From: Rhizobium sp. 9140
GTDB lineage: Bacteria; Pseudomonadota; Alphaproteobacteria; Rhizobiales; Rhizobiaceae
Direction: 5' to 3'
DNA: 64,000 nt
NCBI RefSeq assembly: GCF_900067135.1
Contig: NZ_FJUR01000001.1
Coordinates: 1,801,501 to 1,865,500 of the forward strand
Shown here: positions 56,075 to 64,000 of the stretch, piece after piece
Layout: every line of letters starts with the position of its first letter
Position numbering within the stretch: the first letter of the stretch is position 1
Made by a program: the position numbers and the translations under genes
The notes under the pieces: generated by a model
What the model saw: the letters and a program-made list of their open reading frames with translations, nothing else
The model's database searches: none
Told to the model about the DNA's origin: nothing

Positions 56075-57142
56075 ATGTTCATGAGCGCCAACAGACATAT
56101 CGCCAGCCTTGATGGCCTGAGAGGGGTCGCCGCCTTCCTCGTTGTGATGTCGCATGTCGCCCTTCTTTATCCGCATCTGCCGGGCTGGTTCTCGCTGAAC
56201 ATCGGTGCGGAGGCGGTCGAAATCTTTTTCGCCCTCAGCGGTTTCCTTATGGCGAGCCTCTATGCGGCGCGGCCGCTCGACCGGGCGGCGGCAACCGATT
56301 ATCTGGTGCACCGCTTCGCCCGCATCTATCCGGTCTATCTCGTGGCCGTGCTGTTCGTCGTGCTCCTGTCGCTGGTGCCGGGCCTCGATTACATCCATCC
56401 GATCCACAGTCCGGTCGAGATCCTCAGGCATGTCGTTCTCTTGGGCTCGTCGGGCGTCTTCTGGTCGGTCCCGCCGGAAATCCAGTTCTATTTCTTCTTC
56501 CTGCTGGTCTGGCTGTGCCTGTCCAATCCCCGGAAGTACCGTTTTCTCGCGCTGTTCCTGGCGGCCTGCGTGGCTGTCGATGCCGTTTTCGACTTCCCCG
56601 GCCCGGGCATTCTGCTGCCGTCGAAGATCCATTTCTTCATGGCAGGCGTCGCCGCCGGTCTTCTCTATGCCTCCGGACGTCTACGCCCCAAAGGCCCGCT
56701 CGTTGGCGTCGCGACGCTGGGGCTTCTGGGTTTCGTCTTCCTGTCGAAGATCCTGTTATGGCGCGACCAGCAGGATGGCTGGGGGCTTGTCATGGCGGTG
56801 ACGGCGGGGGTGATCGTCTTCCTGACGGCGCAGGAACAGTTCCTGTCGCGGGCGCTTCTCGCCAGTCCGCCCTTGCGGTTCCTCGGCAAGATCAGCTTTT
56901 CGCTGTACCTGTTTCATGTGCCGGTCATGTTCCTGTCGATGAAGACGCTCGGCCCTTTTGTCCCCGGTCCCGTCGCGGTCGTCCTGTCGGTCTGTCTTGC
57001 CGTCGTCTTCGCGACCTACTCGTACCACCTCATCGAGGATCCGGTACGCCGCAGGCTGGTGGAGCGTTGGAAGCGGCATCGGGCGCTGAGTGCCGCCGCC
57101 ACGCAGAGCGAACCGCGCAGAAGAATCGCATCGACGGCGTGA
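56075..57142 (+). CDS. Acyltransferase-3 family membrane protein
   Basis: 355 residues with about ten hydrophobic helices. The start IASLDGLRGVAAFLVVMSHVA and the segments GAEAVEIFFALSGFLMA and HRFARIYPVYL are family signatures; the C-terminus has KISFSLYLFHVPVMF and HLIEDPVRRRLV. A second ATG two codons later is equally likely. Predicted to acylate a sugar at the cell surface. It stands outside the EPS locus, 150 bases after the HD-domain gene, and its partner polysaccharide is unknown. Confidence 0.9.
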   Translation: MFMSANRHIASLDGLRGVAAFLVVMSHVALLYPHLPGWFSLNIGAEAVEIFFALSGFLMASLYAARPLDRAAATDYLVHRFARIYPVYLVAVLFVVLLSLVPGLDYIHPIHSPVEILRHVVLLGSSGVFWSVPPEIQFYFFFLLVWLCLSNPRKYRFLALFLAACVAVDAVFDFPGPGILLPSKIHFFMAGVAAGLLYASGRLRPKGPLVGVATLGLLGFVFLSKILLWRDQQDGWGLVMAVTAGVIVFLTAQEQFLSRALLASPPLRFLGKISFSLYLFHVPVMFLSMKTLGPFVPGPVAVVLSVCLAVVFATYSYHLIEDPVRRRLVERWKRHRALSAAATQSEPRRRIASTA

Positions 57143-57194
57143 CCCGATGACGGCTACAACGGAGCTTTCCCGTTGCCGCTGAAGGACTACCCTA

Positions 57195-58052
57195 ATGCCC
57201 GTGAACCCCAAGGTCGTCGCACTCAACATCCACCCGCTGAAAAGTGGCCGGGCGATCTCCGTCGATCACGCCGAGGTTCGGCTGGACGGCTTTGCCGGCG
57301 ACCGCCGCTTCATGCTCGTCGATCCCGAAGGCACCTTCATCACCCAGCGCGAATGCCAGACGCTCGCGCAGGTCAAGGCCACGCCCCAAGAAGGTGGCGT
57401 GGATCTCGAGATGGGCGATGCGCGTCTCTCCGCTCGGTTTGCGGGCGACCGGCGCATGGGCGTCCGCGTCTGGTCGAGCAGCGTCGATGCGGCCTGCGCG
57501 GACGATGCAGCCAACGAAGTGCTGTCCGACTGGCTCGGTCGCCCGGTGCGCCTCGTGCATATGGATGACAAGGCCGAACGCACCGTGGGCGCCGAGTGGG
57601 CCGGCGAACCCGCGCCGGTCGGGTTTGCGGACGGTTTCCCTATCCTCATCACGACCATCGGTTCGCTGGAAGCGCTCAACCGGACGCTCGTGTCGAAGGG
57701 CCAGCCCATCGTCGGCATGGATCGCTTCCGCACGAACATCCTTCTCGATCACGATACGGCCTGGGAGGAGGATCTGTGGGAAGCGGTCGAGATCGGCGGC
57801 ATCCGGTTCGATCTCGTCAAACCCTGCGCCCGCTGCATCATGACCACGCAGGACCAGATGACCGGCGAACGCATCGGCGGTAACCCGATCGAGGCGCTGC
57901 GGGTGGAGCGCATGTCGGCCGACCGCAGGGTTCCCGGTGTCCTATTCGGCTGGAACGCGGTACCGCGCGGCACCGGGCGCATCGCGCTCGGCGATTCCGT
58001 CCGCATCCTCTCGACCCGCACCGAGCGCTGGCCCATGAAGCATCGCGCCTGA
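57195..58052 (+). CDS. MOSC-domain protein
   Basis: 285 residues. The N-terminal MOSC beta-barrel (VVALNIHPLKSGRAISVD, FAGDRRFMLVDPEGTFITQR) and the C-terminal MOSC domain (GMDRFRTNILLD near 175, KPCARCIMTTQDQMTG near 212) with its conserved Cys are present. Such proteins bind sulfur/molybdenum cofactor species; relatives (YcbX/mARC) reduce N-hydroxylated compounds with an electron partner. Its 3' end overlaps the antisense 3' end of the VanZ-like gene by about 110 bases. Confidence 0.92.
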   Translation: MPVNPKVVALNIHPLKSGRAISVDHAEVRLDGFAGDRRFMLVDPEGTFITQRECQTLAQVKATPQEGGVDLEMGDARLSARFAGDRRMGVRVWSSSVDAACADDAANEVLSDWLGRPVRLVHMDDKAERTVGAEWAGEPAPVGFADGFPILITTIGSLEALNRTLVSKGQPIVGMDRFRTNILLDHDTAWEEDLWEAVEIGGIRFDLVKPCARCIMTTQDQMTGERIGGNPIEALRVERMSADRRVPGVLFGWNAVPRGTGRIALGDSVRILSTRTERWPMKHRA

Positions 58053-58424
58053 TCGGATGTTCGGGCGCTGCCTGCCGGCCAGCCAATGCCGGCGGGCGAC
58101 CAGTGCCAGCTTGCCGAGGGCAAGGCCGATGACGCTGCCGAGCGACTTCACCAGTGCATCGGAAAACCGCGCGTGCCGCGTCGGCGAGATCCATTGCAGC
58201 ATCTCGATGAAGAAGGCAGCGGCGATGAGAAACAGGGCAAGCGAGATCCACCGCCGCGGATAGGCGATGGCGAAGATCGCGCCCGCCAGCGCAAAAGCGG
58301 CCGCCCGGTCGAGGCCGACCATCGTCACCGTATGCGGCCGCCAGCCAAGGGGCGAGATCGTCACGGCCACGAGGCCAAGAAGGGCGGCCCATGCGGCAGC
58401 GCGGAACAGGGAACGAAGTGTCAT
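57942..58424 (-). CDS. VanZ-like membrane protein
   Basis: 160 residues from the ATG at 58424. It has three or four hydrophobic helices; the segment FFIEMLQWISPTRHARFSDALVKS near residue 83 with its E/Q/R/D pattern is typical of VanZ-like proteins. The function is unknown; such proteins occur near surface polysaccharide genes. The C-terminal 35 residues are hydrophilic and antisense to the MOSC gene, so the coding overlap (57942-58052) is unusual; a frameshift or lost stop could explain the tail. Divergent from the MFS gene. Confidence 0.75.
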   Translation of the reverse strand: MTLRSLFRAAAWAALLGLVAVTISPLGWRPHTVTMVGLDRAAAFALAGAIFAIAYPRRWISLALFLIAAAFFIEMLQWISPTRHARFSDALVKSLGSVIGLALGKLALVARRHWLAGRQRPNIRSGAMLHGPALGAGREDADGIAERDAPGAARYRVPAE

Positions 58425-58627
58425 CAAATTGTCATAGAACCGGAAGGTCCCTGTTGCAACGCACACACCCGTGAGGCCCCCGCGCCGGAAGCTCCGGGTC
58501 AACGCCGTTGATGCCGCATCAATTGCATTGATCCAGGGGTCACGCGAATTCACTTTCAGTGCGTCGTCCGCTCCCCTAATCTGAAGAACCCGCATTGCCC
58601 CATCGGCACATCTTCCGGAGCCCGATC

Positions 58628-59866
58628 ATGTCCGCCGCAATCCCCTCCGTTGCCGCCAGCACCCCGCGCCGCGGCCTGCCGTGGCTAATCATTCTCTCGG
58701 GCTCGCTGGTGGCGATGCTGACCTTCGGGCCGCGCTCGGCCATGGGCTTCTTTCAGCTTCCCATGCTGGCGGATCTCGGCTGGGACCGCACGACGTTCGG
58801 CCTCGCCATGGCCTTGCAGAACCTCTGCTGGGGCCTGAGCCAGCCCTTCTTCGGCGCCATGGCCGACAAGTACGGCACCTGGCGGGTGCTGGCCATCTCG
58901 GGCCTGCTCTATGCGAGCGGGCTGATCATCATGGCCTTCGCAACGGCCCCTGTCTGGCTGCATGTGGGCGGCGGGGTGCTGGTCGGCCTTGCGGTCGGTG
59001 CCGGGTCCTTCGGCACCATTCTCTCCGCCTTCGCCCGCAACGTCACGCCGGAACAGCGCTCCATGGCCTTCGGCATCGGCACGGCCGCAGGGTCGGCCGG
59101 CATGTTCCTGTTCGCGCCGCTCAGCCAGGGCCTTGTTTCGGCCTTCGGTTGGTCCGACAGCCTCGTCACTCTCGGCCTGATGATGCTGGTCGTGCCGCTC
59201 GTCGCCATCCCCCTGCGCGGTAACGCCACTTCAGGGTCGCAGGCCCAGTCGGTCTACAAGCAGTCGATCGGGGAGGCGCTGAAGGAGGCGCTCGGCCATA
59301 AGAGCTACCTCCTGCTCGTGTCCGGCTTTTTCGTCTGCGGCTATCAGGTGGCCTTCATCACCGCGCATTTCCCCGCCTATATCGGCGATATCGGCATCGA
59401 CGCGCGCTATGCCGTCATCGCGCTTGCCCTCATCGGCTTCTTCAACATCATCGGCTCACTCTCTGCCGGCGTCATCGGACAGCGCTATTCCAAGCCCTAT
59501 TTTCTCTCGCTGATCTATATCGGCCGCTCGATCGTGGTTTCCGCGTTCCTGCTGATGCCGCAGTCCCCGCTCACCGTCCTCGTCTTCGCCATCGCCATGG
59601 GCCTGCTCTGGCTCTCGACGGTGCCGCCGACCAATGCGCTGGTGGCGATCATGTTCGGCACGCGCCATCTCGGCCTCCTCGGCGGCATCGTCTTCCTGTC
59701 GCACCAGATCGGCTCTTTCCTCGGCGTCTGGATGGGCGGCTATCTCTACGATCATTTCGGCTCCTATGATCCGGTCTGGTGGATCGGCGTCGTGCTCGGC
59801 CTGTTCGCGGCTCTCGTACACTGGCCGATCGAGGAAAAGCCGGTCGTCCGCCCCGCTGCGGCATGA
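58628..59866 (+). CDS. MFS transporter (OFA/monocarboxylate-type)
   Basis: 412 residues with 12 predicted helices. The first helix region LIILSGSLVAMLTFGPRSAMGFF, the MFS loop motif GAMADKYGTWRVL between helices 2 and 3, and the second-half equivalent GVIGQRYSKPYFL are visible. The pattern resembles oxalate:formate-like or related carboxylate antiporters. It lies just upstream of the NAD operon but has its own terminator; a site like the upstream NAD operator begins 11 bases after its stop. Substrate unknown. Confidence 0.9.
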   Translation: MSAAIPSVAASTPRRGLPWLIILSGSLVAMLTFGPRSAMGFFQLPMLADLGWDRTTFGLAMALQNLCWGLSQPFFGAMADKYGTWRVLAISGLLYASGLIIMAFATAPVWLHVGGGVLVGLAVGAGSFGTILSAFARNVTPEQRSMAFGIGTAAGSAGMFLFAPLSQGLVSAFGWSDSLVTLGLMMLVVPLVAIPLRGNATSGSQAQSVYKQSIGEALKEALGHKSYLLLVSGFFVCGYQVAFITAHFPAYIGDIGIDARYAVIALALIGFFNIIGSLSAGVIGQRYSKPYFLSLIYIGRSIVVSAFLLMPQSPLTVLVFAIAMGLLWLSTVPPTNALVAIMFGTRHLGLLGGIVFLSHQIGSFLGVWMGGYLYDHFGSYDPVWWIGVVLGLFAALVHWPIEEKPVVRPAAA

Positions 59867-59877
59867 TGACGGGGCTT

Positions 59878-59894
59878 ATGCTCGATGTGACAAA
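59878..59894 (+). promoter_or_regulatory. Half-conserved copy of the nad-operator-like site
   Basis: ATGCTCG-ATG-TGACAAA shares the left half and centre with the palindrome at 59979-59995, 101 bases downstream. It may be a second, weaker site of the same regulator. Confidence 0.35.
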
Positions 59895-59943
59895 AAGGTG
59901 TCGCGGACGGCTTGATATCCGTCACAAAACTTTCTAATTCAGC

Positions 59944-59969
59944 AAGACCGGCAAAGCCGGTTTTGTTTT
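59944..59969 (+). terminator. Terminator after the MFS gene
   Basis: ACCGGC-AAA-GCCGGT hairpin with an A-rich 5' side, followed by TTTTGTTTT. Confidence 0.8.
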
Positions 59970-59978
59970 GATCCCATT

Positions 59979-59995
59979 ATGCTCAATGTGAGTAT
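59979..59995 (+). promoter_or_regulatory. Palindromic operator candidate of the nadABC operon
   Basis: ATGCTCA-ATG-TGAGTAT is an inverted repeat with one mismatch (TGAGTAT pairs with ATACTCA), 40 bases before the nadA start and next to TATATTTG. The position fits a repressor site. NAD synthesis in Rhizobiales is known to be controlled by dedicated regulators (NadQ/NrtR types); which one acts here is inference. Confidence 0.55.
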
Positions 59996-60034
59996 ATTTG
60001 CTGTCGTGGTGGAGCGGCGGAAAGCGAGGATGGC

Positions 60035-61129
60035 ATGACCAAGGTGTTTTCGGCGATGGGCGGTCTGTCGATGGATGGCGCACCTCCACCGCGCATGACC
60101 ACAGCCGCCGAGCGCTACGGCGTCCTCCCGATGCCGGACCTCACCTTTACGCCCGAGATCGCACGGGAGACCGAGCACCTCTACCAAAAGGTCCGCGACT
60201 TCATTCCGGCCTTCGAATGGCCGGTCTACGCACCCTATGTCGCAGCCATCAACCGGCTGAAACGGAAGCGCAACGCGGTCATTCTCGCGCATAATTACCA
60301 GACGCCGGAGATCTTCCACTGCGTCGCCGATATCGTCGGCGATTCCCTGCAACTGGCCCGCGATGCGACGCGGGTGGATGCCGAGATCATCGTGCAGTGC
60401 GGCGTGCACTTCATGGCCGAAACGTCGAAGCTTCTGAACCCGCAGAAGACGGTGCTCATTCCCGACTCCCGGGCCGGCTGCTCCCTGTCGGAATCGATCA
60501 CGGGCGCGGATGTCCGCCTGCTGAAGCAGCGCTACCCCGGCGTGCCGGTCGTGACCTATGTCAACACCTCGGCCGACGTGAAGGCCGAGACCGATATCTG
60601 CTGCACCTCGTCCAACGTGCTCGCCATCGTCGAAAGCCTGGAGAGCGACACGGTGCTTTGCATTCCCGACGAATACCTGGCCATGAACGTCGCCAAGCAG
60701 ACCAACAAGAAGATCCTGACGTGGAAGGGCCATTGCGAGGTGCATGAGCGCTTCACGGCGAGCGAGCTTCTGGCCTACAAAGCCGCCCATCCCGGCATCG
60801 AGATCATCGGCCATCCCGAATGCCATCCCGACGTGATCGCGGTCTGCGATTTCGCAGGCTCCACCGCCGGCATGATCAGCTACGTCAAGGACAAGCGCCC
60901 GCCAAAAGTGCTGCTCGTCACCGAATGCTCCATGGCTTCCAACATCCAGGCGGAGGTCGAGGGCGTCGAGTTCGTCAAGCCGTGCAATCTCTGTCCGCAC
61001 ATGAAGCGCATCACGCTGCCGAAAATTCTGGACAGCCTGCTGACCATGACGGACGAGGTTCTGATCGACCCTGAGATTGCCGACCGCGCGCGGATGGCCG
61101 TCGAGCGGATGATCAACCTCAAGCAGTAG
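60035..61129 (+). CDS. nadA: Quinolinate synthase
   Basis: An Fe-S enzyme that condenses iminoaspartate with dihydroxyacetone phosphate to quinolinate, step 2 of de novo NAD synthesis. It has 364 residues. The first domain has [20 protein letters not shown]; the three cluster-binding Cys lie in DSRAGCSLS or nearby [11 protein letters not shown], the TECSMASN loop, and [10 protein letters not shown]. The N-terminal 60 residues are an extension typical of alphaproteobacteria. First gene of nadA-nadB-nadC, spaced 30 and 40 bases apart. Confidence 0.96.
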   Translation: MTKVFSAMGGLSMDGAPPPRMTTAAERYGVLPMPDLTFTPEIARETEHLYQKVRDFIPAFEWPVYAPYVAAINRLKRKRNAVILAHNYQTPEIFHCVADIVGDSLQLARDATRVDAEIIVQCGVHFMAETSKLLNPQKTVLIPDSRAGCSLSESITGADVRLLKQRYPGVPVVTYVNTSADVKAETDICCTSSNVLAIVESLESDTVLCIPDEYLAMNVAKQTNKKILTWKGHCEVHERFTASELLAYKAAHPGIEIIGHPECHPDVIAVCDFAGSTAGMISYVKDKRPPKVLLVTECSMASNIQAEVEGVEFVKPCNLCPHMKRITLPKILDSLLTMTDEVLIDPEIADRARMAVERMINLKQ

Positions 61130-61159
61130 TACGTTCCGAAGCCGGCGGAGGAGACTGCC

Positions 61160-62758
61160 ATGCTGACCGATCATTTTCGTCCCCAATCCTTCAACGGCAT
61201 CGATGACATCGTCATCGTCGGCGGCGGGCTCGCCGGCCTGTTCTGCGCGCTGAAACTCAGCCCGCGCCCGGTCACGGTGCTGGCCGCCGCGCCCATCGGC
61301 CATGGTGCGTCTTCGGCCTGGGCGCAGGGCGGTATCGCCGCCGCCATGAGCCCGGGCGACTCGATCGATAGCCACGTGGCCGACACGCTGACGGCCGGCG
61401 CCGGTATCGTGGACGAGAAGATGGCCCGCCGAATGGTGGCGGAAGGTCCGGCCCGGATCCACGATCTGCTGGCCTATGGCGTGCCGTTCGATCGCGATCT
61501 GGAAGGGCATCTGCTGCTGTCGCGGGAGGCTGCCCATTCCGAGCGCCGCATCGTGCGCGTGAAGGGCGATATGGCCGGGCGCGCCATCATGGAGGCCCTG
61601 ATCGCCACCGTCCGGGCGACGCCGTCCATCCGCGTCATGGAAGGCTATGTCGTCGAGGAGCTGATCCGCGAAGGCCGCTTCATCGCCGGCGTCGTCGCCC
61701 GGCCGGATGCCGGGCAATCGCGCAAGCGCATCTCCTTTCCGGCGCGCGCCGTCGTGCTCTGCTCGGGCGGCGTCGGCCACCTGTTTTCCGTCACCACCAA
61801 TCCGCGCGAGGCGAGCGGGCAGGGCGTGGGCATGGCCGCGCGCGCCGGCGCCATCATCGCCGATCCCGAATTCGTCCAGTTCCACCCGACCGCCATCGAC
61901 ATCGGCCGCGACCCGGCGCCGCTCGCAACCGAAGCGCTACGCGGCGACGGGGCGCATCTGATCGACCGGAACGGTCGCCGCTTCATGCTCGACATCCACC
62001 CCGACGGCGAGCTCGCCCCGCGCGATATCGTCTCGCGCGGCGTCTTCGCCGAGGTTGCGGCCGGTCGCGGCGCCTTCCTCGATTGCCGCAAGGCGGTGGG
62101 CGCGCATTTCCCGCAGGCTTTCCCCACGGTCTATGCCTCCTGCAAGGCGGCAGGCATCGATCCGGTGACACAGCCGATCCCTGTCGTGCCCGCCGTCCAC
62201 TACCACATGGGCGGTATCCTCACCGACGCGGAGGGCCGCACCTCGATCGACGGTCTGTGGGCGGCCGGCGAGGTGACGTCCACCGGCGTGCATGGCGCAA
62301 ACCGCCTTGCGTCGAACTCGCTGCTCGAGGCGGTCGTCTTCGCCGCGCGGATCGCCGAGAACATCCAGGGCATGCTGCCGGCGCCGCGCCAGGGCAACTG
62401 GGCTGGAAATGCCGGCGAGAGCGACGACCTCGTGACGGTCGAGGACAGTCCGCAACTGCGTGAACTTCGCCGCACCATGTCCGCCCATGCCGGCGTCATC
62501 CGCGACCGGGCGGGCCTCTTGACCGCCGCCCGCACCATCGCCGCGCTGGAGCGCGACACGCCGCGCCTGCGGTTTGCCAATATCGTCACGACCGCCAAGC
62601 TGATCGTCGCCGGCGCGCTCCTGCGCGAGGAGAGCCGTGGCGGGCACTTCCGCTCCGACTTCCCTGAGCCTGGCGCGCAATGGCAGCACCGCACCTTCAT
62701 GACGCTTACCGAGGCGAACCGCGTCGTCGACGATGCGACGGAAACCGCCATAGTCTGA
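61160..62758 (+). CDS. nadB: L-aspartate oxidase
   Basis: An FAD enzyme oxidising aspartate to iminoaspartate, step 1 of de novo NAD synthesis. It has 532 residues. The FAD motif is [15 protein letters not shown] at the N-terminus, then [18 protein letters not shown], and [11 protein letters not shown] and [11 protein letters not shown] around residues 235-355 belong to the succinate dehydrogenase/aspartate oxidase family. A helical C-terminal domain ends with [10 protein letters not shown]. Middle gene of the operon; quinolinate is made in concert with NadA because iminoaspartate is unstable. Confidence 0.96.
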   Translation: MLTDHFRPQSFNGIDDIVIVGGGLAGLFCALKLSPRPVTVLAAAPIGHGASSAWAQGGIAAAMSPGDSIDSHVADTLTAGAGIVDEKMARRMVAEGPARIHDLLAYGVPFDRDLEGHLLLSREAAHSERRIVRVKGDMAGRAIMEALIATVRATPSIRVMEGYVVEELIREGRFIAGVVARPDAGQSRKRISFPARAVVLCSGGVGHLFSVTTNPREASGQGVGMAARAGAIIADPEFVQFHPTAIDIGRDPAPLATEALRGDGAHLIDRNGRRFMLDIHPDGELAPRDIVSRGVFAEVAAGRGAFLDCRKAVGAHFPQAFPTVYASCKAAGIDPVTQPIPVVPAVHYHMGGILTDAEGRTSIDGLWAAGEVTSTGVHGANRLASNSLLEAVVFAARIAENIQGMLPAPRQGNWAGNAGESDDLVTVEDSPQLRELRRTMSAHAGVIRDRAGLLTAARTIAALERDTPRLRFANIVTTAKLIVAGALLREESRGGHFRSDFPEPGAQWQHRTFMTLTEANRVVDDATETAIV

Positions 62759-62798
62759 CGATCGCTTCCCGCCGACGCACCGTTTCGAGAGACCGCCG

Positions 62799-63707
62799 AT
62801 GACCGCTCTGCCACCCTACCTTCCCACGCTTATGGTCGAGGATATCGTTCGCGCCGCTCTTCTCGAAGATCTCGGCCGCGCCGGAGATATCACCACGGCC
62901 GCCACCATCGCCCCGCATCTCGTGGCAACCGCGACGATGAACGTCCGGGAAGCCGGCGTCGTCGTCGGCCTCGATCTCGCCCGTGCCGCCTTCCTTCTCG
63001 TGGATCCGACGCTGACCTTCGAAGCACTGGCTGGCGACGGTGCCCGTGTCGCCGCGGGCTCCACCATCGCCCGGATCTCCGGCCCGGCGCGCGGCCTCCT
63101 GTCGGCGGAGCGAGTGGCGCTGAATTTTCTGATGCATCTGAGCGGCGTCGCGACCACCACCGCCCGCTATGCCGACGCCATCGCCCATACGGCGGCAAAG
63201 GTCTGCTGCACCCGCAAGACCCTGCCGGGTCTTCGTGCCGTCGAGAAATATGCCGTGCGGCTCGGTGGCGGGTCCAATCATCGCTATGGTCTCGACGATG
63301 CGATCCTGATCAAGGACAACCACATCGCGGTGTCCGGCGGCGTCGCCCCGGCCATCCGCGCGGCCCAGGCCTATGCCGGTCATCTGGTCCGGGTGGAGGT
63401 CGAGGTAGACGGGCTGGAGCAGATGGGGCAAGCGCTGACGGCCACGCCGGACGCCATCCTTCTCGACAATATGCGCCCGGACCTTCTGCGCGAGGCCGTG
63501 GCGCTGAACGCCGCGCATTGGGCGCTCGCGGCGGGCGACTACGCAGGCGACCGGAGGCGCACGCGCCTCGAGGCGTCCGGAAACGTTGCTCTCGACACCA
63601 TCGCCGCCATTGCCGAGACGGGTGTGGACTATATCTCCACCTCGAAGATCACCATGGCGGCGCCGACGCTGGACATCGGTCTGGATATCGGGATCGAGAG
63701 GCCTTAA
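62799..63707 (+). CDS. nadC: Nicotinate-nucleotide pyrophosphorylase (quinolinate phosphoribosyltransferase)
   Basis: Decarboxylates quinolinate and joins it to PRPP to form nicotinate mononucleotide. It has 302 residues. The N-terminal alpha/beta sandwich (ALLEDLGRAGDITTAAT) and the barrel motifs CTRKTLPGLRAVEKYAV, GGGSNHRYGLDDAILIKDNH and the phosphate-binding DYISTSKITMAAPTLDIGLD are all intact. Last gene of the nadABC operon; no clear terminator follows before the next gene. Confidence 0.96.
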   Translation: MTALPPYLPTLMVEDIVRAALLEDLGRAGDITTAATIAPHLVATATMNVREAGVVVGLDLARAAFLLVDPTLTFEALAGDGARVAAGSTIARISGPARGLLSAERVALNFLMHLSGVATTTARYADAIAHTAAKVCCTRKTLPGLRAVEKYAVRLGGGSNHRYGLDDAILIKDNHIAVSGGVAPAIRAAQAYAGHLVRVEVEVDGLEQMGQALTATPDAILLDNMRPDLLREAVALNAAHWALAAGDYAGDRRRTRLEASGNVALDTIAAIAETGVDYISTSKITMAAPTLDIGLDIGIERP

Positions 63708-63806
63708 CAGAGCAGTGCAGACATTTTCACAGCCCGGTTTCTGACCACGGGAAACCTGCCGGGCGCGAGATGGCTTGCGCTGCATAGACGACAACGGAGA
63801 CGGCAT

Positions 63807-64000
63807 TTGAGCGATATCTGGATGTTCATCCTCATCGGCTTTTTCGCGCAATTGGTCGATGGCGCGCTCGGCATGGCCTTCGGGGTCCTCTGTACCACCG
63901 CTCTGCTCGCCTTCGGCATGCCGCCGGCGGTGGCAAGCGCCATGACGCACATCACCGAAGTCTTCACCACGGCAGCCTCCGGCGCGTCCCATGTCTGGCA
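63807..64000 (+). CDS. TauE/SafE-family permease, N-terminal fragment
   Basis: The window ends inside this gene. It starts with TTG at 63807 after an ACGGAGAC site. The first 64 residues (FILIGFFAQLVDGALGMAFG then TTALLAFGMPPAVASAMTHI) show the first two helices and the GxxxGxA-type signature of the TauE/SafE sulfite/anion exporter family. The substrate cannot be judged from the fragment. Confidence 0.85.
   Translation, partial: MSDIWMFILIGFFAQLVDGALGMAFGVLCTTALLAFGMPPAVASAMTHITEVFTTAASGASHVW

Noticed and set aside
59939..61885. A 648-codon minus-strand open frame
   Set aside because: Antisense to nadA and nadB, which are unambiguous.
1..64000. CRISPR arrays, tRNA or rRNA genes, insertion sequences
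   Set aside because: None found on reading; no regularly spaced repeats, no cloverleaf-like segments and no transposase-like frames were recognised.

Overview
The window is a stretch of high-GC alphaproteobacterial chromosome. Its gene content and local order (rpoZ, a long bifunctional Rsh, acpS, lepB, rnc, era, recO, nadABC, a Rhizobiales-type porin and a DUF3563 microprotein) point to the order Rhizobiales, most likely family Rhizobiaceae (Rhizobium/Agrobacterium relatives). The genus cannot be fixed from the sequence alone. No rRNA, tRNA, CRISPR array, insertion sequence or integrase was recognised.

Layout. 1-9.8 kb is housekeeping: the end of an outer-membrane porin, an alpha/beta hydrolase, a lytic transglycosylase, dapA-smpB, an NYN-domain protein, rpoZ, rsh and a DUF3563 microprotein. 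10.3-14.1 kb is a DUF2062 membrane protein followed by acpS, lepB, rnc and era. 14.2-17.6 kb holds a glutathionyl-hydroquinone reductase and tex. 17.6-51.3 kb is a large Wzx/Wzy-type exopolysaccharide (EPS) locus. 51.6-58.4 kb holds recO, a giant DUF2339 membrane protein, an HD-domain protein, a further acyltransferase, a MOSC protein and a VanZ-like protein. 58.6-64 kb has an MFS permease, the de novo NAD operon nadA-nadB-nadC, and the start of a TauE/SafE permease.

The EPS locus looks functionally complete. Precursor supply is UDP-glucose 4-epimerase, UDP-glucose dehydrogenase and a UDP-glucuronate 4-epimerase. Initiation is by an ExoY-like phosphoglycosyltransferase. Assembly uses seven further glycosyltransferases, including a recent tandem duplicate pair. 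Export uses a Wzx flippase, a Wzy-type polymerase, a Wza/OPX lipoprotein and a Wzc/ExoP-type tyrosine autokinase. Decoration is by a hexapeptide acyltransferase and membrane acyltransferases. Three glycan hydrolases with three different apparent export routes (GH5 by Sec, GH10 by Tat, RTX-GH16 by type I secretion) suggest trimming or depolymerisation of the product or of plant glucans.

The most unusual part is 43.5-47.8 kb. A Tat-exported SGNH esterase with a C-terminal segment resembling phage tail-fibre modules is followed by two small proteins flanking a 408-residue beta-rich protein that also looks tail-fibre-like. The EPS locus separates era from recO, which are adjacent in many bacteria, so it is best read as an insertion into a conserved housekeeping neighbourhood.
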